Below, piece by piece: positions 1 to 12,215 of a stretch of DNA of 64,000 nucleotides. The notes under the pieces were generated by a model. It searched no databases and was not told the DNA's origin. It was given only the letters and a program-made list of their open reading frames with translations. This stretch comes from Nelumbo lutea. Its lineage: Eukaryota; Streptophyta; Magnoliopsida; Proteales; Nelumbonaceae. How positions within the stretch are numbered: the stretch's first letter is position 1; every line of letters begins with the position of its first letter. The DNA lies in the NCBI GenBank assembly GCA_022828595.1, contig JAKGHH010000005.1:63545655-63609654 (forward strand), read 5' to 3'. The position numbers were made by a program, and so were the translations under genes.

Positions 1-258
1 ATCAGTAATATCACTGGAAATGTGAAGCAGGAGCTTAGCAATAATCGCAGCCATGATGATGGTATCTCTGATTCTGTGTTCAGAGAGAACAAAGGTGCTG
101 ATGATTTCGAAGGGAACAAAGAAGATCACAATTTGGACAGTATTAGCCATATTGCAGCAGAAACTCACCCTACACCTAAAAGGAAATCTGCTTTTGCTGC
201 CGAACTTATCCCAGATAGCATTGCTGGAAGGTTGAGGCAAAGGCGCAACAAATCTTAA
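1..258 (+). CDS. C-terminal end of an unidentified plant protein (partial, 5' end outside window)
   Basis: The frame is open from the first base of the window to a TAA at 256-258, giving about 85 residues. The tail is hydrophilic and rich in Asn, Asp, Glu and Ser, and ends in a basic segment (PKRKSAFAAELIP, then RLRQRR) that could act as a nuclear-localisation or RNA-binding tail. There is no upstream stop, so this is the end of a longer exon. An AT-rich 3' UTR-like stretch follows. I do not recognise the family, and no catalytic motif or membrane segment is visible. The coding call rests on an open frame up to the window edge and a non-random composition. Confidence 0.5.
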   Translation: MSNITGNVKQELSNNRSHDDGISDSVFRENKGADDFEGNKEDHNLDSISHIAAETHPTPKRKSAFAAELIPDSIAGRLRQRRNKS

Positions 259-933
259 AGGTGGATGGATGTCTCAAATGTTAATGCACAACTGGTTTAG
301 TACAGGAGCGCTGGAGGAATTTTGTTACTTGTTGATTGTTCTGATGGAATTTTAATGGGTGTAATGCACTTTCTTTGTTACAAGATTGTTAACTTTTACA
401 TGCAAGATCAAGGGACATTTAAGATCGTTCCTTTTTGTTATATTGAACATCAAAATGATGTGCATTTTTCATGTATTCATGCATCCCAAACCTTTTCAGT
501 GAGTAAACCAAGGCGTATCACATAGTGCTGTTTGTTCATTCTTTCCTCCGCGCTTGTGGGGATCAAAACAAGAACCTGTAAAAATATCAAGAAGCTCAGG
601 TTGCGAATCATGGATAGTTAGAACATGATAACTAGTTCTGAATTATCGAAGGGATCATGAGTCCAAGCAAAAGGCCATAGTTGTAGTGTCTCAGCTCAAT
701 TCACGGGCAAATGGGCCACCATCAACCGGTCATGGCACATTGATTCCATGAAGCCATGCAAATGGGCCACCTTCAAAAGATTTCAGTGGGTCACATCAGA
801 TGGGCACAAATCTAGAAGAGGTGTCCCCTTGGGATGCCAAAGGGGCGGGTTTGGGGTGGTTTTGTAAATTTTAGATCCTTTCCAAACCTCTTGATCTATA
901 TCCTCCCAAAACCCACATGTATATCAGCCCCAC
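259..933. other. 3' UTR and intergenic DNA, no gene seen
   Basis: AT-rich DNA downstream of the partial gene. One short open frame (322-525, plus) has no recognisable motif and is treated as chance. The first few hundred bases are probably the 3' UTR of the upstream gene. Confidence 0.4.
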
Positions 934-1036
934 CGTTTCACAGCACATCCCCGCCGTGTATTGAGAACATCTTCTGATTTCTGATATTATCATCGGGAGG
1001 TGCTCTCAATACACGACAGGAATGTGCTATGGGACG
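934..1036. repeat. Small foldback (inverted repeat, ~30 bp arms)
   Basis: The left arm (about 942-970) contains AGCACATCCCCGCCGTGTAT. The right arm, ending near 1028, contains the reverse complement with a few mismatches (ATACACGACAGGAATGTGCT). The loop is about 40 bases. It resembles the hairpins at 55651-55712 and 60762-60875 in length and in the GTATTG...ACATC motif, so it is probably one member of a tiny MITE family. Confidence 0.55.
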
Positions 1037-1903
1037 TTATAGGGGGCTGACTCATTTGAAGGTGGGGTGGGTCGAATCTAGAATCTGTATCTAATTTCTT
1101 GTCATTTCTTGTTTTTCTTGTCATTTATAAACAATAAACAAGTAATAACATTTTATTATTGATTATTTTTCACGTGATATTCTTACAAGTTATAACTACA
1201 ATTTAATTATAAGCATTAATAAATTAGTAATATTTTAGTAAATTCAATTTATCGGTCAGAGAGTTTTGGGTTTAACCTGAATACCATATCCTACCATAGT
1301 AAATTCTTGAAACCTATTCCCACCCTAAATACCATATCCTACCATAGTAGGGATCCATGGCAGCCGGGAATTCAAATTTATTCCTCACAGAACATGCCTC
1401 ACAGCAACCTGATAGTACATTGCAGCTAGCAATGAAAACATCTTCCTATAAACAATAACTAAGGGATAGGGTGTAAAGCCATTCCTTGCCCTGGTGCTGG
1501 ATGATACAGATGGCTTGTAGATGCTCTTTTATGTGTACATGATATATTAATTGCCATAGCAATTGAATTGAAAAGTCTACTTATAATATTCTAATCGAAG
1601 AGACAATGAGCCATGTTCGTCGAGGACTAATGCAACTAATGTGCATTATTGATGTGGAAATTGACATAAATAACCCTCAGCTTTAATAGCATTTGCTATG
1701 CTGCCAAAGGAAGCTTCCACTAAACTACTGATTGTGTTGTTAGCTGAAGAAACGCAATTCAAAAGAAGAAAAAGGAGAGGTCTTGATCCCTCTCTGTGTC
1801 TCTGCCCTCACTAGCTTCCTCAGAATATTTTTTTCTAAAAAAGAAAACGAAGATTGGGAGAATAACGATTCAACCCAGGATCAGAATTACAGGCCCAAAG
1901 TAC

Positions 1904-2414
1904 TGTTGGGGTAGGTGTCAGTTTGGAATTGATGTCAATTCATGGGTGGGCATTGGTGCATAGAGTGTGGATTGTTAACATTTTGAATGTTTATAACTCT
2001 ACAGTGAAAATTAGAAATCTGCATTGAATCTATTCATACTTTTCTCAAAAAATTCGAATATTAATGGATTTTTGACAAACTTGAAATTAAAATCACATCA
2101 TTGGAAAAATTAAAGAAGCACCCAAAGCAGAAATGGTTAAAAAGGAAATATGCTTATTATACCCAAAATATACTTTTACCCACACCTTAGACTTTGGAGA
2201 AAGCTCAAATCAGTTGTTTTTACTGGTTTTGAGTCTTTTGACCCCATTGATGCATTGTTAATTAGGTATAGACAGGCCTAATACAAATTTCTGAATTTCA
2301 TTGTAGAGTTATAAACATTCAAAATATCAAAAATTTCATTCCATACACTAATACCAGCCCATGAATTGACATTAATTTCTATTTGACACTTACCTCAACT
2401 ATACTTACCTCAAC
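1904..2414. mobile_element. Foldback / MITE with ~125 bp terminal inverted repeats
   Basis: The left end starts TTGGGGTAGGTGTCAG and the right end finishes in the near complement CACTTACCTCAAC. The inverted similarity continues inward through ATTGACATCAATTC-like sequence, a GTTTATAACTCTAC block and an AATTTCTGAATT-like block, for about 125 bp on each side. The interior is AT-rich and non-coding. The superfamily is unknown because the target-site duplication is not clear. Confidence 0.6.
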
Positions 2415-3207
2415 TGAACCGTCTTATCATTTGGTTTTAAACACAAATTCTTTTTATAGACCCTTTTCTCAGTCACATCACTTTTTGACAACATTGCTCT
2501 GAAACTAAAGCAAGGGGTTGAGTTAATTAAACAAAATGCCAGCATGAATCAAATCCCATTGATCAAGTCAACCTGATCTGTTGAGAAAGCAGGTGGGTCA
2601 GCTTTGTCCTTAATGAAAACTTGAGAGACTCATGTTCGTTGGTATTTTAGTTTGGTTGAATCAGGTTGGATTGAAACGACCAACTCATTCCAACCTCATA
2701 TTGGCAAATAGCAATTGGCTTTACGGTATACCAACAGAGAAAAGAAAGAAGCGTGATGATTGAACCCACTGCCTCCCCTTAATTACCTATATATCATGCT
2801 ATCTACTGATGTCGATGTTACGCGAGATGATTTGTTAATGCCTTAAAAAGGCAAATTTCATTAAAAATTGCTTGGAATCCAGCTAAGTTGGACGAGATCA
2901 TGAATTAGAATATCGGTATCACATTGCATATACAAAGTCGATTAGGAGGAGACTTGTAAGGATATGTGGGAAAACTGTAAAAGGATTAAGATTTAGGCAA
3001 TTAGGAAACATGTGTGTGGCCTTTACAAACACCCCAAATTAATCAGTTCTGTGAAAGACAAATGTATCAGCCTTAAGAATCACTTCTATAATATAGATCC
3101 AAAACTGAACCAATTATTAATCAGGATAATCAGGTTCGACCCAATTATATTAGATATTGTTATGACTTTAACATAACAATAATTACAAAAAAAAAGAGAC
3201 CTCTATG
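2415..3207. other. Intergenic, nothing recognised
   Basis: AT-rich DNA without a convincing reading frame, RNA gene or bounded repeat. Confidence 0.4.
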
Positions 3208-3793
3208 GGAAAATTCCCGATCAGAGTACCTTGTATTTTGGTTCGAGTGATAATTTCGTTCCCAAACTCTAAAATGTGACAATCAAGTATCTGAATTTTC
3301 AAAATATGACAATCTAATACCCGGACTTCCAAAATGTGACAATTTAGTACCTGTCGTTAATCAGTCCGTTATTTAGCTGTTAAGTGGCATTTGAAAAGTC
3401 AAAGATGCCCTTCAAATGCCATCTAACTGTCTTTGTCAACCATCCAAGCGTTGGCAAAAGACTGAACAACTCAAATCCTAGCCTCTTCTATTCAAAAAAA
3501 TTGGTGACTGTTTAGAAGAATCTAGAATTTGGGACTGTTCATTTTATTATCAATGTTTGGATGGTTGATAAAGAGAATTAGATGGCATTCTTAAAGAATT
3601 TTTGACTTTTCAATCGTCATTTAATGGCTGATTAACAGACTAGTTAACTACATGTATTGGATTGTCACATTTTGAAAATCCAGGTACTAGATTGTCACAT
3701 TTTGAAAGTTCGGGCACTGAATTATCACATTTTAAAGTTTGGGATCAAATTATCACTCAAGCCAAAGTACAGGGAACTAATTAGGAATTTTCC
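3208..3793. mobile_element. Long-TIR foldback element (Mutator-like MITE)
   Basis: The element begins GGAAAATTCC and ends GGAATTTTCC. Inverted similarity runs inward for roughly 200 bp on each side, with a repeated AAAATGTGACAAT block several times per arm. The pattern (long TIRs, AT-rich non-coding core, internal reiteration of a short block inside each arm) fits Mutator-like MITEs. I could not fix a 9-bp target duplication, so the superfamily is inferred. Confidence 0.65.
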
Positions 3794-5105
3794 TTATTAT
3801 TAACTATATAATCAGTTCGAATAGTTAAACTCGTCTTGATTCAATTATTTAATTGCATAAACCACATGACTAGAACCAACATAATTAAGCAGTTTGGCTG
3901 GTTTGGTTCAATCAAATTTGGCTTCATCAAGGAGGTGTTGCAAAGACTATACAACCTGCCATATAGAGGGATGATGATTGCTGATTCCAGAAAAAATTGA
4001 AATGATAAAAAATACCCCGACAAGATGCATTATCTGGATAAATTAAACAAAAAATAATATAGACAAGTGCACTTAACTGAAAAAATAGATTTCTGAAAGA
4101 CAAACAGGGCCTTAACTATGATAAAACTGTATTTTTATTCATAGTGGGGAAGAATCATAGTTACAATGAACTGTTAGATAACATGCTGAAAAGAGGTTTA
4201 GCGGCATGGATTATTTCTTGATTTTAGTTTTATTTTTTATTCGAGTGCCCATATATTTGAGTTTGGATGTGTTGTCCATGAGAACCCTGCCCATGTCTAC
4301 CCACAACATAGCATCGATGTATTGGGTGTTCCTAGTTTGTAATAATGGACCAGTCTGTAACACTATAGTGATGAGCCCGGAGATGAATGAATATATATCA
4401 GGGAAATTATACGACCACTATTCCGTATCCTCCCTATAAAAGATACAATATAATTCAGCCAATAGGAGCCAAAACTTACGGATGCCAATTGCCTCAATTG
4501 TCTGGTTAGTTATCTATCACTAGAAAAAAAAAAAGAACATCCACCTTCAACTCTCTACCAACATAATTTTACACTGTACATCTCATATATGACGAGTCCC
4601 AATCTCATAATGAGATGTATGGTGTTAGATCAAGAATTGATAGAAGGTTGGAAGATGTTTTGTTGACACAAGATCTCAACTCCCTTACATAATGTCCACA
4701 CACTATACTTACAGTACATCCAGCCGTGCAATGTCTGAGGAGTGCTCCTGAGTCTGCAATGTACTGTGAAGATCTCTGGGTCTTGAAACATGTTGATATT
4801 TTAGACCTTTTTGAGTCAGAGATAACATAAAATGGAACTAATGGTGACGTATTAATTGAAACCATGAGAGCCATCTTATGTAATAATTAAAGTGATGAAT
4901 GAAATGGTTATGATGTACTAATAGTACAAGGGCACACATTGCATGTGAAATTTTTTTCCCAATGTTGGCTTTTGCATTAACAAAATTTAGCAATTGTAAA
5001 TAAAGAGGTTTTAATTACTATGACCTTTTTAATAGTATGGCTTAAAACCGTGCCATTTAAATTAAAATGCAGAGCATCTAAAGTTAGATGTGTATATTAG
5101 GTGAA
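3794..5105. other. Intergenic, no supported gene
   Basis: Two short open frames (4206-4439 plus, 4605-4874 minus) carry no recognisable domain and no start or splice context. They are regarded as chance. Confidence 0.4.
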
Positions 5106-5109
5106 CACT

Positions 5110-5317
5110 ATGATTCAAGTGGTATTAGGTGACCAATATTCAAAACTAGAAGAAGAGGTCTATCAACCCAAGTCCATTTGCATCATGGTTTCTCAAAAAG
5201 TGAAGGTTTAGCTCTATAGAAGACTTTAATCATTTCCAACCACTTCAGTGGTGAATCTAGCTAGCAATATTCTTCTTCTAGTTTTGAATATTGTTCACCT
5301 AATACCACTTGAATCAT
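5110..5317. repeat. Nearly perfect inverted repeat, 46 bp arms
   Basis: The arms are 5110-5155 and 5272-5317. The reverse complement of the right arm equals the left arm at 45 of 46 positions; the single difference is C versus A inside GGTGA[C/A]CAATATT. The spacer is 116 bp. Transcription across it would give a long, nearly perfect RNA hairpin. It may be a young foldback MITE or a small-RNA precursor. Confidence 0.75.
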
Positions 5318-5480
5318 TGTGAATGGTAGCTTGAGTTGAGGGACCAATAGTTTAGAGAGCTGAAAATATTTGTATTTTTACAGTATAAATACAAATATAT
5401 ATAGTATAAATAATACAAAATAGGAGGCTTTGCACTCTACATATTTGTATTTGTATTCCTTTCAAGTTGAATATAGATAT

Positions 5481-5859
5481 TAGGGATGGCAATTTTCCCC
5501 ATCTCCGATCGATGGGGAACTGACTTCCCTAACCCGATGGGGTTGGGTATGGGGATCATATTCCCTGTCCCTGCCCCCGATTCTAAAATTAACTCCCAGG
5601 ATCCCCAATCAAGGTCAGGGTAGGGACAGGGATTATTTATAATTTAAAATTTTTATTTATTTTTCAAAAAATATTATTATCTAAAAAATTTTGGGGATTC
5701 AAGTCCCAATGGGGAACCCATCCCCGTTGGTGATCAGGGTTGGAGGACAAATTTTATCCCCAGCGGGGATCGGGAATGGGGATGGGAGTTAATTTTAGAA
5801 TCGGGGGCAGGGACGGGGAATATGATCCCCATGCTGAATCCGCCTCGCTGCCATTCTTA
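5481..5859. mobile_element. hAT-like MITE
   Basis: Imperfect terminal repeats TAGGGATGGCA / TAAGAATGGCA flank the element, with a degenerate 8-bp target duplication (ATAGATAT at 5473-5480, ATAGATAC at 5860-5867). A long inner inverted repeat of G/C-rich blocks (GGGGATCATATTCCC, then CTAAAATTAACTCCCA) is present on both sides. No coding capacity. The TAGGG...TIR with 8-bp duplication is the usual hAT signature. Confidence 0.7.
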
Positions 5860-5867
5860 ATAGATAC

Positions 5868-7104
5868 AATTACGTCTAGTGCAAAATCTTGTATATACAT
5901 TGTATTATGAACCTTGTATTTCTACTGTACATATAAATTCAATCAAAGATTTCCCAAGTAAGACATGAAAGTTTCATTCAATGCAACTAAAGCCACATAA
6001 AAACAATTAAAAGCATCAATGACACTTTTTCATATTAACTAGTGAGTGTATACGTGCTTTGCACATGGCAATTCTACATGATGATAATGATAGTAATTAT
6101 ATATTTAAAATTTTTTATAAATTCATGTTTTTTTTTCATAATGATTAAATTCAAAAAATGAGTCTTTTAGTCAAAAGAAAGTTCAACAATGTTATTATAT
6201 TTTTAATAGTAGTGTCAATATAGAATTATAGATGTGTTCAATTTTTTATAGTTTTGTATTCTATGTATGTAAAAATAATTATGATATGTCACACTTATTT
6301 TTTGTTTAATATGAAAATGTGCCTAAATGTTCTTCTATAAAATTCATGTGTTTTTTATTTTTGTGTTTTTAGTTTTTATTAATTTTCATTATTTAATTGT
6401 AACATTAAAGGTTGACACATTTGACCCAAAAGTTGAACTATTGATCTCTGGCGAATAGGAAAATAATTTCATTTTTGGTTAGTTTTAGATTATTATTTTA
6501 TTTTCATCATCAATAAAAATAATTATTGTTTATTACACTTAATTTTAGTTTGACTAATAAATGTGTCTACTTTTTGTATATTTTATAGTTTTCTATATTT
6601 ATTTCTATTTAAAAATTTTATTATCTGATTATGATTTCATGGATTGATCAATTTGATTCAGATGGTTGAATTGCTTAGTCATCACTTGAATAAAGAATGA
6701 TTTAGTTTTTGAGTTGGTTTTAAAAGTAATAGGTCTATGTAGTTAAAAGTAATGGACATAAATCTAACTAATTAGTAGCATTTTAAATGTAGGATTTAAT
6801 AAAAAAGAATGTGAGTTAATACATTAAATATAAAAATAAAGACTTAAGGAGAGGGGATTAAAAGAGTTAAAAAGCAATAACTGAAATTACATTTTCAACT
6901 CTCGTAATTAAATATGGACTAAACACACAAATATAAACATTTTAGTGAAAAAAAAGTTTTACACCCTCATTCTCATTCGTACTTTTAATAATAATAATAG
7001 TATAGATTATTATTACTGATGCATAATATATACACGAAAAAGAAAAGCAAAGGCATTCATTGATTTGGTTCTAAGTAATGAAACTATTGTATTTACTTAT
7101 TGTT
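5868..7104. other. AT-rich intergenic, nothing recognised
   Basis: Very AT-rich, with no reading frame of note and no bounded repeat seen. Confidence 0.4.
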
Positions 7105-7245
7105 TTGCATTATGGGCTACACAAGGGAAATAGCCCATCCCCCTCCCTTAACCCCCACAGGGCCACAGCACCCCACCCGAGATCCCAGGTCTTTATACCA
7201 ACAAGTTAGAGATGCTACCAAATGAGTCACCATCAGTTGGCATTT
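7105..7245 (-). mobile_element. tRNA-derived SINE copy (diverged)
   Basis: Read on the minus strand, this contains a box A-like GGTGACTCATTTGGTAGCAT, a weak box B (GACCTGGGATCTCGGG) and a downstream module GTTAAGGGAGGGGGATGGGC then TTGTGTAGCCCAT. The same modules occur in the same order in the well-bounded SINE at 38963-39151. The ends are approximate and no clean target duplication was found. Confidence 0.6.
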
Positions 7246-7631
7246 TTATCGTAATTTTGCCTTTCCTAAAAAGTAGTTATATGGTTGCAGTGTTGGATGT
7301 AACCTTTCAAAAAGTCATGATCTGGATTAGATGTAACCTTTTCAAAAAAGTTATGATCTGTACCAAAAGTCCAGTCCAGTAGTTGCAATCATCCTAACAA
7401 ATACAGCCACTCTGGCTATGCAAATTTTCAAAGTTAACTTATAGCCTTGAGAGTCAGAAGAATCTCTTAGCTTCTATTTTACATTCACAAATATTTAATT
7501 CAGTTTATATAAACTATAAAGCACCAGGCCAAACCTCATAATTAACTTGTAAGCAAATCAAAACCCATTATCATTTATTTACAAACTGTCATTTTTTTAT
7601 GATTTACATATTACACATTGCAAGGTATTTA

Positions 7632-7725
7632 GGCTATGTTTTGGTCTGAAGAAAATGGTAGGGAAATTTATACTAAAGATTTTTTTTTATATTTCTCTTC
7701 ATTTTCCTTTAAACCAAACACAGCC
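7632..7725. mobile_element. Tourist-like MITE
   Basis: Terminal repeats GGCTATGTTTTGGTCTGAAG and (reverse complement of the right end) GGCTGTGTTTGGTTTAAAGG are flanked by TTA on both sides (7629-7631 and 7726-7728). It is 94 bp and almost entirely inverted repeat. TTA/TAA duplications with this type of end are characteristic of PIF/Harbinger (Tourist) MITEs. Confidence 0.65.
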
Positions 7726-7728
7726 TTA

Positions 7729-9759
7729 AGGAATTAAGGAATAGGATATAGAATGGTGCATGTGAGATGTACTACTGAGAGCCGGTATTTAGATATTGTT
7801 TGGGTAATTAACTGGGCATGAGCCATACATAAAAAAACTAGGGACGTGCGCTAATCATCATCAGTTCCCAATAATAAACTTATTTCCAAACAGCTCCAAG
7901 GTTATACTGGACAAAAGTGAATTGGTTCTGCAAAAAAATATGTACACTGGCAGTTGTGTATAAGCTACCATTTGCTTATCAACAGGTGGTTGAAAACTCT
8001 ACATACAGTACAAACCCCCCTCCAGAAGATTCTTCTCCTTCTCTTACCCAATTAAGTACGTTCATGTATCTGACTGTACATGATCATCCGCATAAACAGC
8101 CAAGTAGACTTTTGGGAAATAATTTTCAAAAAAACTAATAAATAAATATCAGAGTACTTTTCATCCTATAAATAAATAAAATAGTTCGTTAAGTTGTTTC
8201 CCTTAATAAAATAAACAATAAAATACAGTGGCAGGTAAAGCCGCTTATTTTATTAAATAGTTTTTTTGTTTTTTCCCGACATACTCTCAAGGGAGTCAGG
8301 TGATATAACTGGAGCGGTGGAGCCATCTGTTTATATATATTGAGAAAGTCCAACCAATATGTCATACGACAAAGTTACATTTTTGCCCTCCACACCATAC
8401 TGGACTACTTGCAAAGCTGTCCCTCACTCCCTCTCAAAGTTGGCAAAACTCTGCTGTGGTGGCAATTATTTTATTTATAGATAAAGTTGAATATAATAAT
8501 AATAATAATTATAATTATAATAGTGTATCGATAAGATTTAGCTTGAGAAGATGGAGCAGGCCCATAAACTAGTTTTTGGGGCTTGTAAACCGACCAACTG
8601 TTTGACTGGATAAAATCATTGAAGGCCCATTTGGTTCGTAGGATTAGGAGTCTGGAATTGGTCATTCGGATTCCACCTGTTTGACTGGATAAAATCAGAA
8701 GCCTATTTTTATTTTTGTTGGAATGGCATTTTTTAGAAATAAAATGTTATTCCAACTGATTCTCATTCTTATATCCTATCTAAACCAAACAAACTATGAA
8801 ATTTTCTTAGACCTCATTCCAATTCTGATTCTACTAGATTTTGGTTCTTTGCATTAATCGTTTTTGTGTATGGCTACCTCCATTCTTTATATGCATGTAC
8901 CCACTCCAAAAGATTCCATTTAATTTGCATAGGTTAGTTTTATGCTAATTCTAAAGAAATATGTACCCAAGCACGGTCTGGACGCTGGACAAGATACCCA
9001 AGTGATTAGATTAATAAATGATTATAATTAATGGTGGTGGTGATGTTATATGAAATCAATGATTTTCTCCCATCTAATCGTCGGTTAAGGTTTAACCATT
9101 ATGATGATTTGCCAAAATTGCCTGCTGGAAACATTAATTTAAAGCATCTGTTAATGGGACAAATTTCAACCTGAAACCTACCTCTGTCATACATCCAGAA
9201 TAAGCCTTTCTGGCAACACTGGGATATAATATATAAATATATAACATAATCTATAAAGTTGACTTGAAATGCATGATTGAAGGTTTGTTCAATTATCAGT
9301 TTCTAAGAGTTAATGGACTAAAAATTTTGAATTTATAATTGTTTTGACGTGAGGCCAAGGCAAATAGATGCATGGTGGAAAATCCAGAGGATCCCATACC
9401 CATTAATCAGGTTCGATTAGATGGATTATATCCATCCACATGGCAAACTAGGGTACCTCTAACTCTAATGTAGCAAATCTCCCCCCACTGACCATATTAG
9501 GAAACGTACTTTTTCTATAGTAACACAACTTTGTAATAGTAGAAAACAATTTCAATGAACTTGGTAAAAGTAAAAGGGAAACAAAGAGATTGTGATTGCC
9601 AAGCATCAATCTATGTCATGCTTAACCAAAAAAAGTCTGTATCAATGTTTGTGTCACGATGCATGAATCCAAGAATAAAAGTAGTAAAAAAGTATTTGGC
9701 AGAGTACAACGTATCTGATTTTGGAAAATGACAACCAACTTGATCAAAAAATAACACCA
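7729..9759. other. Intergenic, no supported gene
   Basis: AT-rich DNA with short chance frames (for example 7917-8138) and an AAT/ATT-rich microsatellite near 8492-8522. MITE-like ends with TTTGGTT motifs occur around 8630-8800 but could not be bounded. Confidence 0.35.
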
Positions 9760-9875
9760 CACAGCTGCCAGCTCCGCCTTCTGCACCCGTGGGTGCATTA
9801 GACGCGTGAACACCCGCCAATCGTTTTCGATCACGTCGTTCATCCAAACGTTAACGGTTAAATGCATATTAACGT
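9760..9875 (+). repeat. Left arm of a diverged inverted repeat flanking the AHL/LTR-element region
   Basis: This segment matches the reverse complement of 14554-14677 in the same order: CAGCTG, GCACC(C/T)GTGG, then a conserved core around CATCCAAACGTTAACGGT and a tail TTAACGT. Similarity is patchy but clear over about 115 bp. Function unknown. It could be an old inverted duplication or terminal repeats of an element that captured the AHL fragment. Confidence 0.5.
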
Positions 9876-10652
9876 AAAACTAGCGCTTCAATTGGACACG
9901 AGCCAGCTACAACATGACCTATGATGCATCAAAAGTCTCTCAAACCTCATAATGCGGGATTTTTCTTTTCTCTTTCCTTTGTAAGTTTTCCTCCTTCCAC
10001 CGGACCCTCCCTCCGTCGACCGGGCGGTGACAAGTTTTCATCATTGTTCTTCCTTTTTTTTTATGGAAATTTTTCAACATTATTCACTATTTTATGAAAA
10101 CCCACAACGAAAACCTCTCATTCTTTCTAAATTTTCATCATGATTCCTTCAATGAAAGAAATTTTGAAAAGAAAAAAGCGATAGAGCATTTCTGAAAAAA
10201 AAAAAGTTATTTTGCAAAAAAGACCTCAACCATGTATATGATCTGTTTAAGTTGTAGGCTATCTGTTAATTATATGTTTAGTACTCTTCACTCTTGACTC
10301 ATCTTTCAGCTTTCAAACCAGTGTCCTGAGGCTGAGGTTTTAAGCAAAGAACACCCTGAAAACCTTGCGAGTGGGTTAATCTAAAAACAAAGAAAAAAGA
10401 CAAGAAACACTTGCAAACACACAAGAAATAGCCATGAGAACTGTAAATACCAGAAAGGAAAACAGCAGGAAAAAAGAGGAGTGGAAGATGGTTGCAACAC
10501 TGATACAACCAAACCAACAATTAAGAGAAAATAGTTTCTAAGGGAGAGTTAGAATAAAAATAACTGCAGTCAATCATAGATTCAAACTAAAAGTGAGAAA
10601 ATCCAGAGATGTGCATCTCATATTTCTTCTCTTCTATGATGTATATCAGATT
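9876..10652. other. Region downstream of the AHL pseudogene, nothing recognised
   Basis: No convincing frame. It lies 3' of the minus-strand AHL pseudogene and may include its former 3' UTR. Confidence 0.35.
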
Positions 10653-10988
10653 TTAGTATGGAGGACGTGAGGTGGGAGGCCACGACAAGCCTTCAGGGGG
10701 GATCTGGCAATTCAAAGGGAGCAGAACTGTAACATTGTAAACAGACATGGACATGCTATTCGTGCAAGAATCACTTCCACTGACCATGTTACCAACTTTA
10801 ACGTCTTCGCTTTCTTCGTCTTCACCACCAGGAAGACGATGGAAAGTAGGATTAATAAAAGATGATGCAACTAGAACCATGGTGCTCCCGCGATGAATGA
10901 CCCTACAAGAATCCCTCCAAACACCTGCCCGTAACCTCCTGCAAGAGAAATAGTTGATGAGGGCGGATTTGGCCCTCCAGTGAAATTA

Positions 10989-12060
10989 TGACACCGGGCA
11001 CCTCATGCCAACTAAGTGCAGCCTCTTGACAACTAGACAACTCGAACTAGCTAGGGGCAGCTCGGCACATATAGGAAGCTCGACTTAGGTAGCTCGACAT
11101 TTAGGGGCAACTCGGCACTTACAGGGAGCTCGGCATAAGCAGCTTGCCACAGGTAGCTCGACACTTACAGGCAGCTCGCCTCCTATTAAGCCACAAAGAC
11201 CTGCCTAGGGTAGAAGCACCTCGGCACATTACCGACAGCTCAGTGAAAAGCAGCTTGGTGCAAGGTAGCTCGTTGCAGAGCAGCTCAGCGTATTGCAGGA
11301 AGATTTCCTACCTGACAACCGTACCTGCCAAATCTGGAGACCTGCGCTTATGTCTCTCATCGTGCCTGCCAGCCCTGAGAGGTGTCCCTTGTCTGGCAGG
11401 GCCGTACTCTACAATGGTTACCTGCGCCCACTAGCTCAGCCCTAACAAGTAACGACTGCGGCAGAGAATCAGAGGCGGTTACACCAGATCTGCCAAAACA
11501 CCGCTATATAAGAGCTCCGACCCCCAGAGGAAAAAGGAGGGATGAAAAAGGGAGGTGACCCCTACTCTCTAGCTCTCTCATTTTTCTAATATCGTCTTCA
11601 AGCTCTCTACTATCAAAGTGCTGACTTAGCCATCGGAGTAGCCTCGTCGAGTAAACACCCTCGGGTTCTCTGATTCAATTCATGTAGGTCCCTCAGTTCC
11701 CACTGTCTACAAAGCTGAGCAGATCATCTCTAGTAGGGAGGATGGGACCTTCAGCTCCCGCTGCCCGCAAAGAGGAGCAGATCATCTCATACAGAGGGCA
11801 ATCAGTTTACACTACACTGGGAAGCTTGCCACCAAGGCAGCGCACTCGGCAGCTCATCAAGGTAGCTCGCCACCAAGTAGCTCACCACCAGGCAGTTTGC
11901 CACCAGGCAGCTCTATCATCCTCTGAGTCACAGGCCACCTGGGAGCAGGTCAAATGACGAGGTACTTAGCCAATAATTGATACATCACGAAAAAAAATGG
12001 TACATGACCAAAAACGGTTACATCAATTAAATTGGTACGTGACCAGAAACGGTTACATCA
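10989..12060 (+). repeat. 5' LTR of the non-autonomous element
   Basis: The repeat ends are TGACACC...TTACATCA. The first 250 bases consist of a short degenerate motif (GCAGCTCGGCACTTACAG-like) reiterated many times. A TATA box (TATATAAG, 11505-11512) lies about mid-repeat and is followed by GAGCTCCGACC, a plausible pol II promoter for the element. Confidence 0.8.
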
Positions 12061-12100
12061 ATTGGCGTCGTCTATGGGAACACGCGATAAAAAGCTAAGT

Positions 12101-12215
12101 TCTCATCCTACAAAGGCTAAGTTCTCATCCTACAAAAGCTAAGTTCTCATCCTACAAAGGCTAGGTTCTCATCCTACAAAGGCTAAGTTCTCATCCTACA
12201 AAAAGCTAAGTCCTC
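12101..12215 (+). repeat. Short tandem repeat, ~21 bp unit x5
   Basis: Successive near-identical copies of a unit built on GCTAAGTTCTCATCCTACAA (one copy has GCTAGG) lie just inside the 5' LTR of the non-autonomous element. No coding role is visible. Confidence 0.8.

Noticed and set aside
9611..9867. Two overlapping minus-strand frames of about 80 codons
   Set aside because: They coincide with the inverted-repeat arm. The homologous arm at 14554-14677 has stops in the corresponding frame, so coding is not supported.
11144..11434. Open frame of 96 codons, with a similar one at 13499-13732
   Set aside because: Both lie at equivalent positions in the two LTRs of the non-autonomous element and arise from its short repeats. 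No domain and no codon bias.
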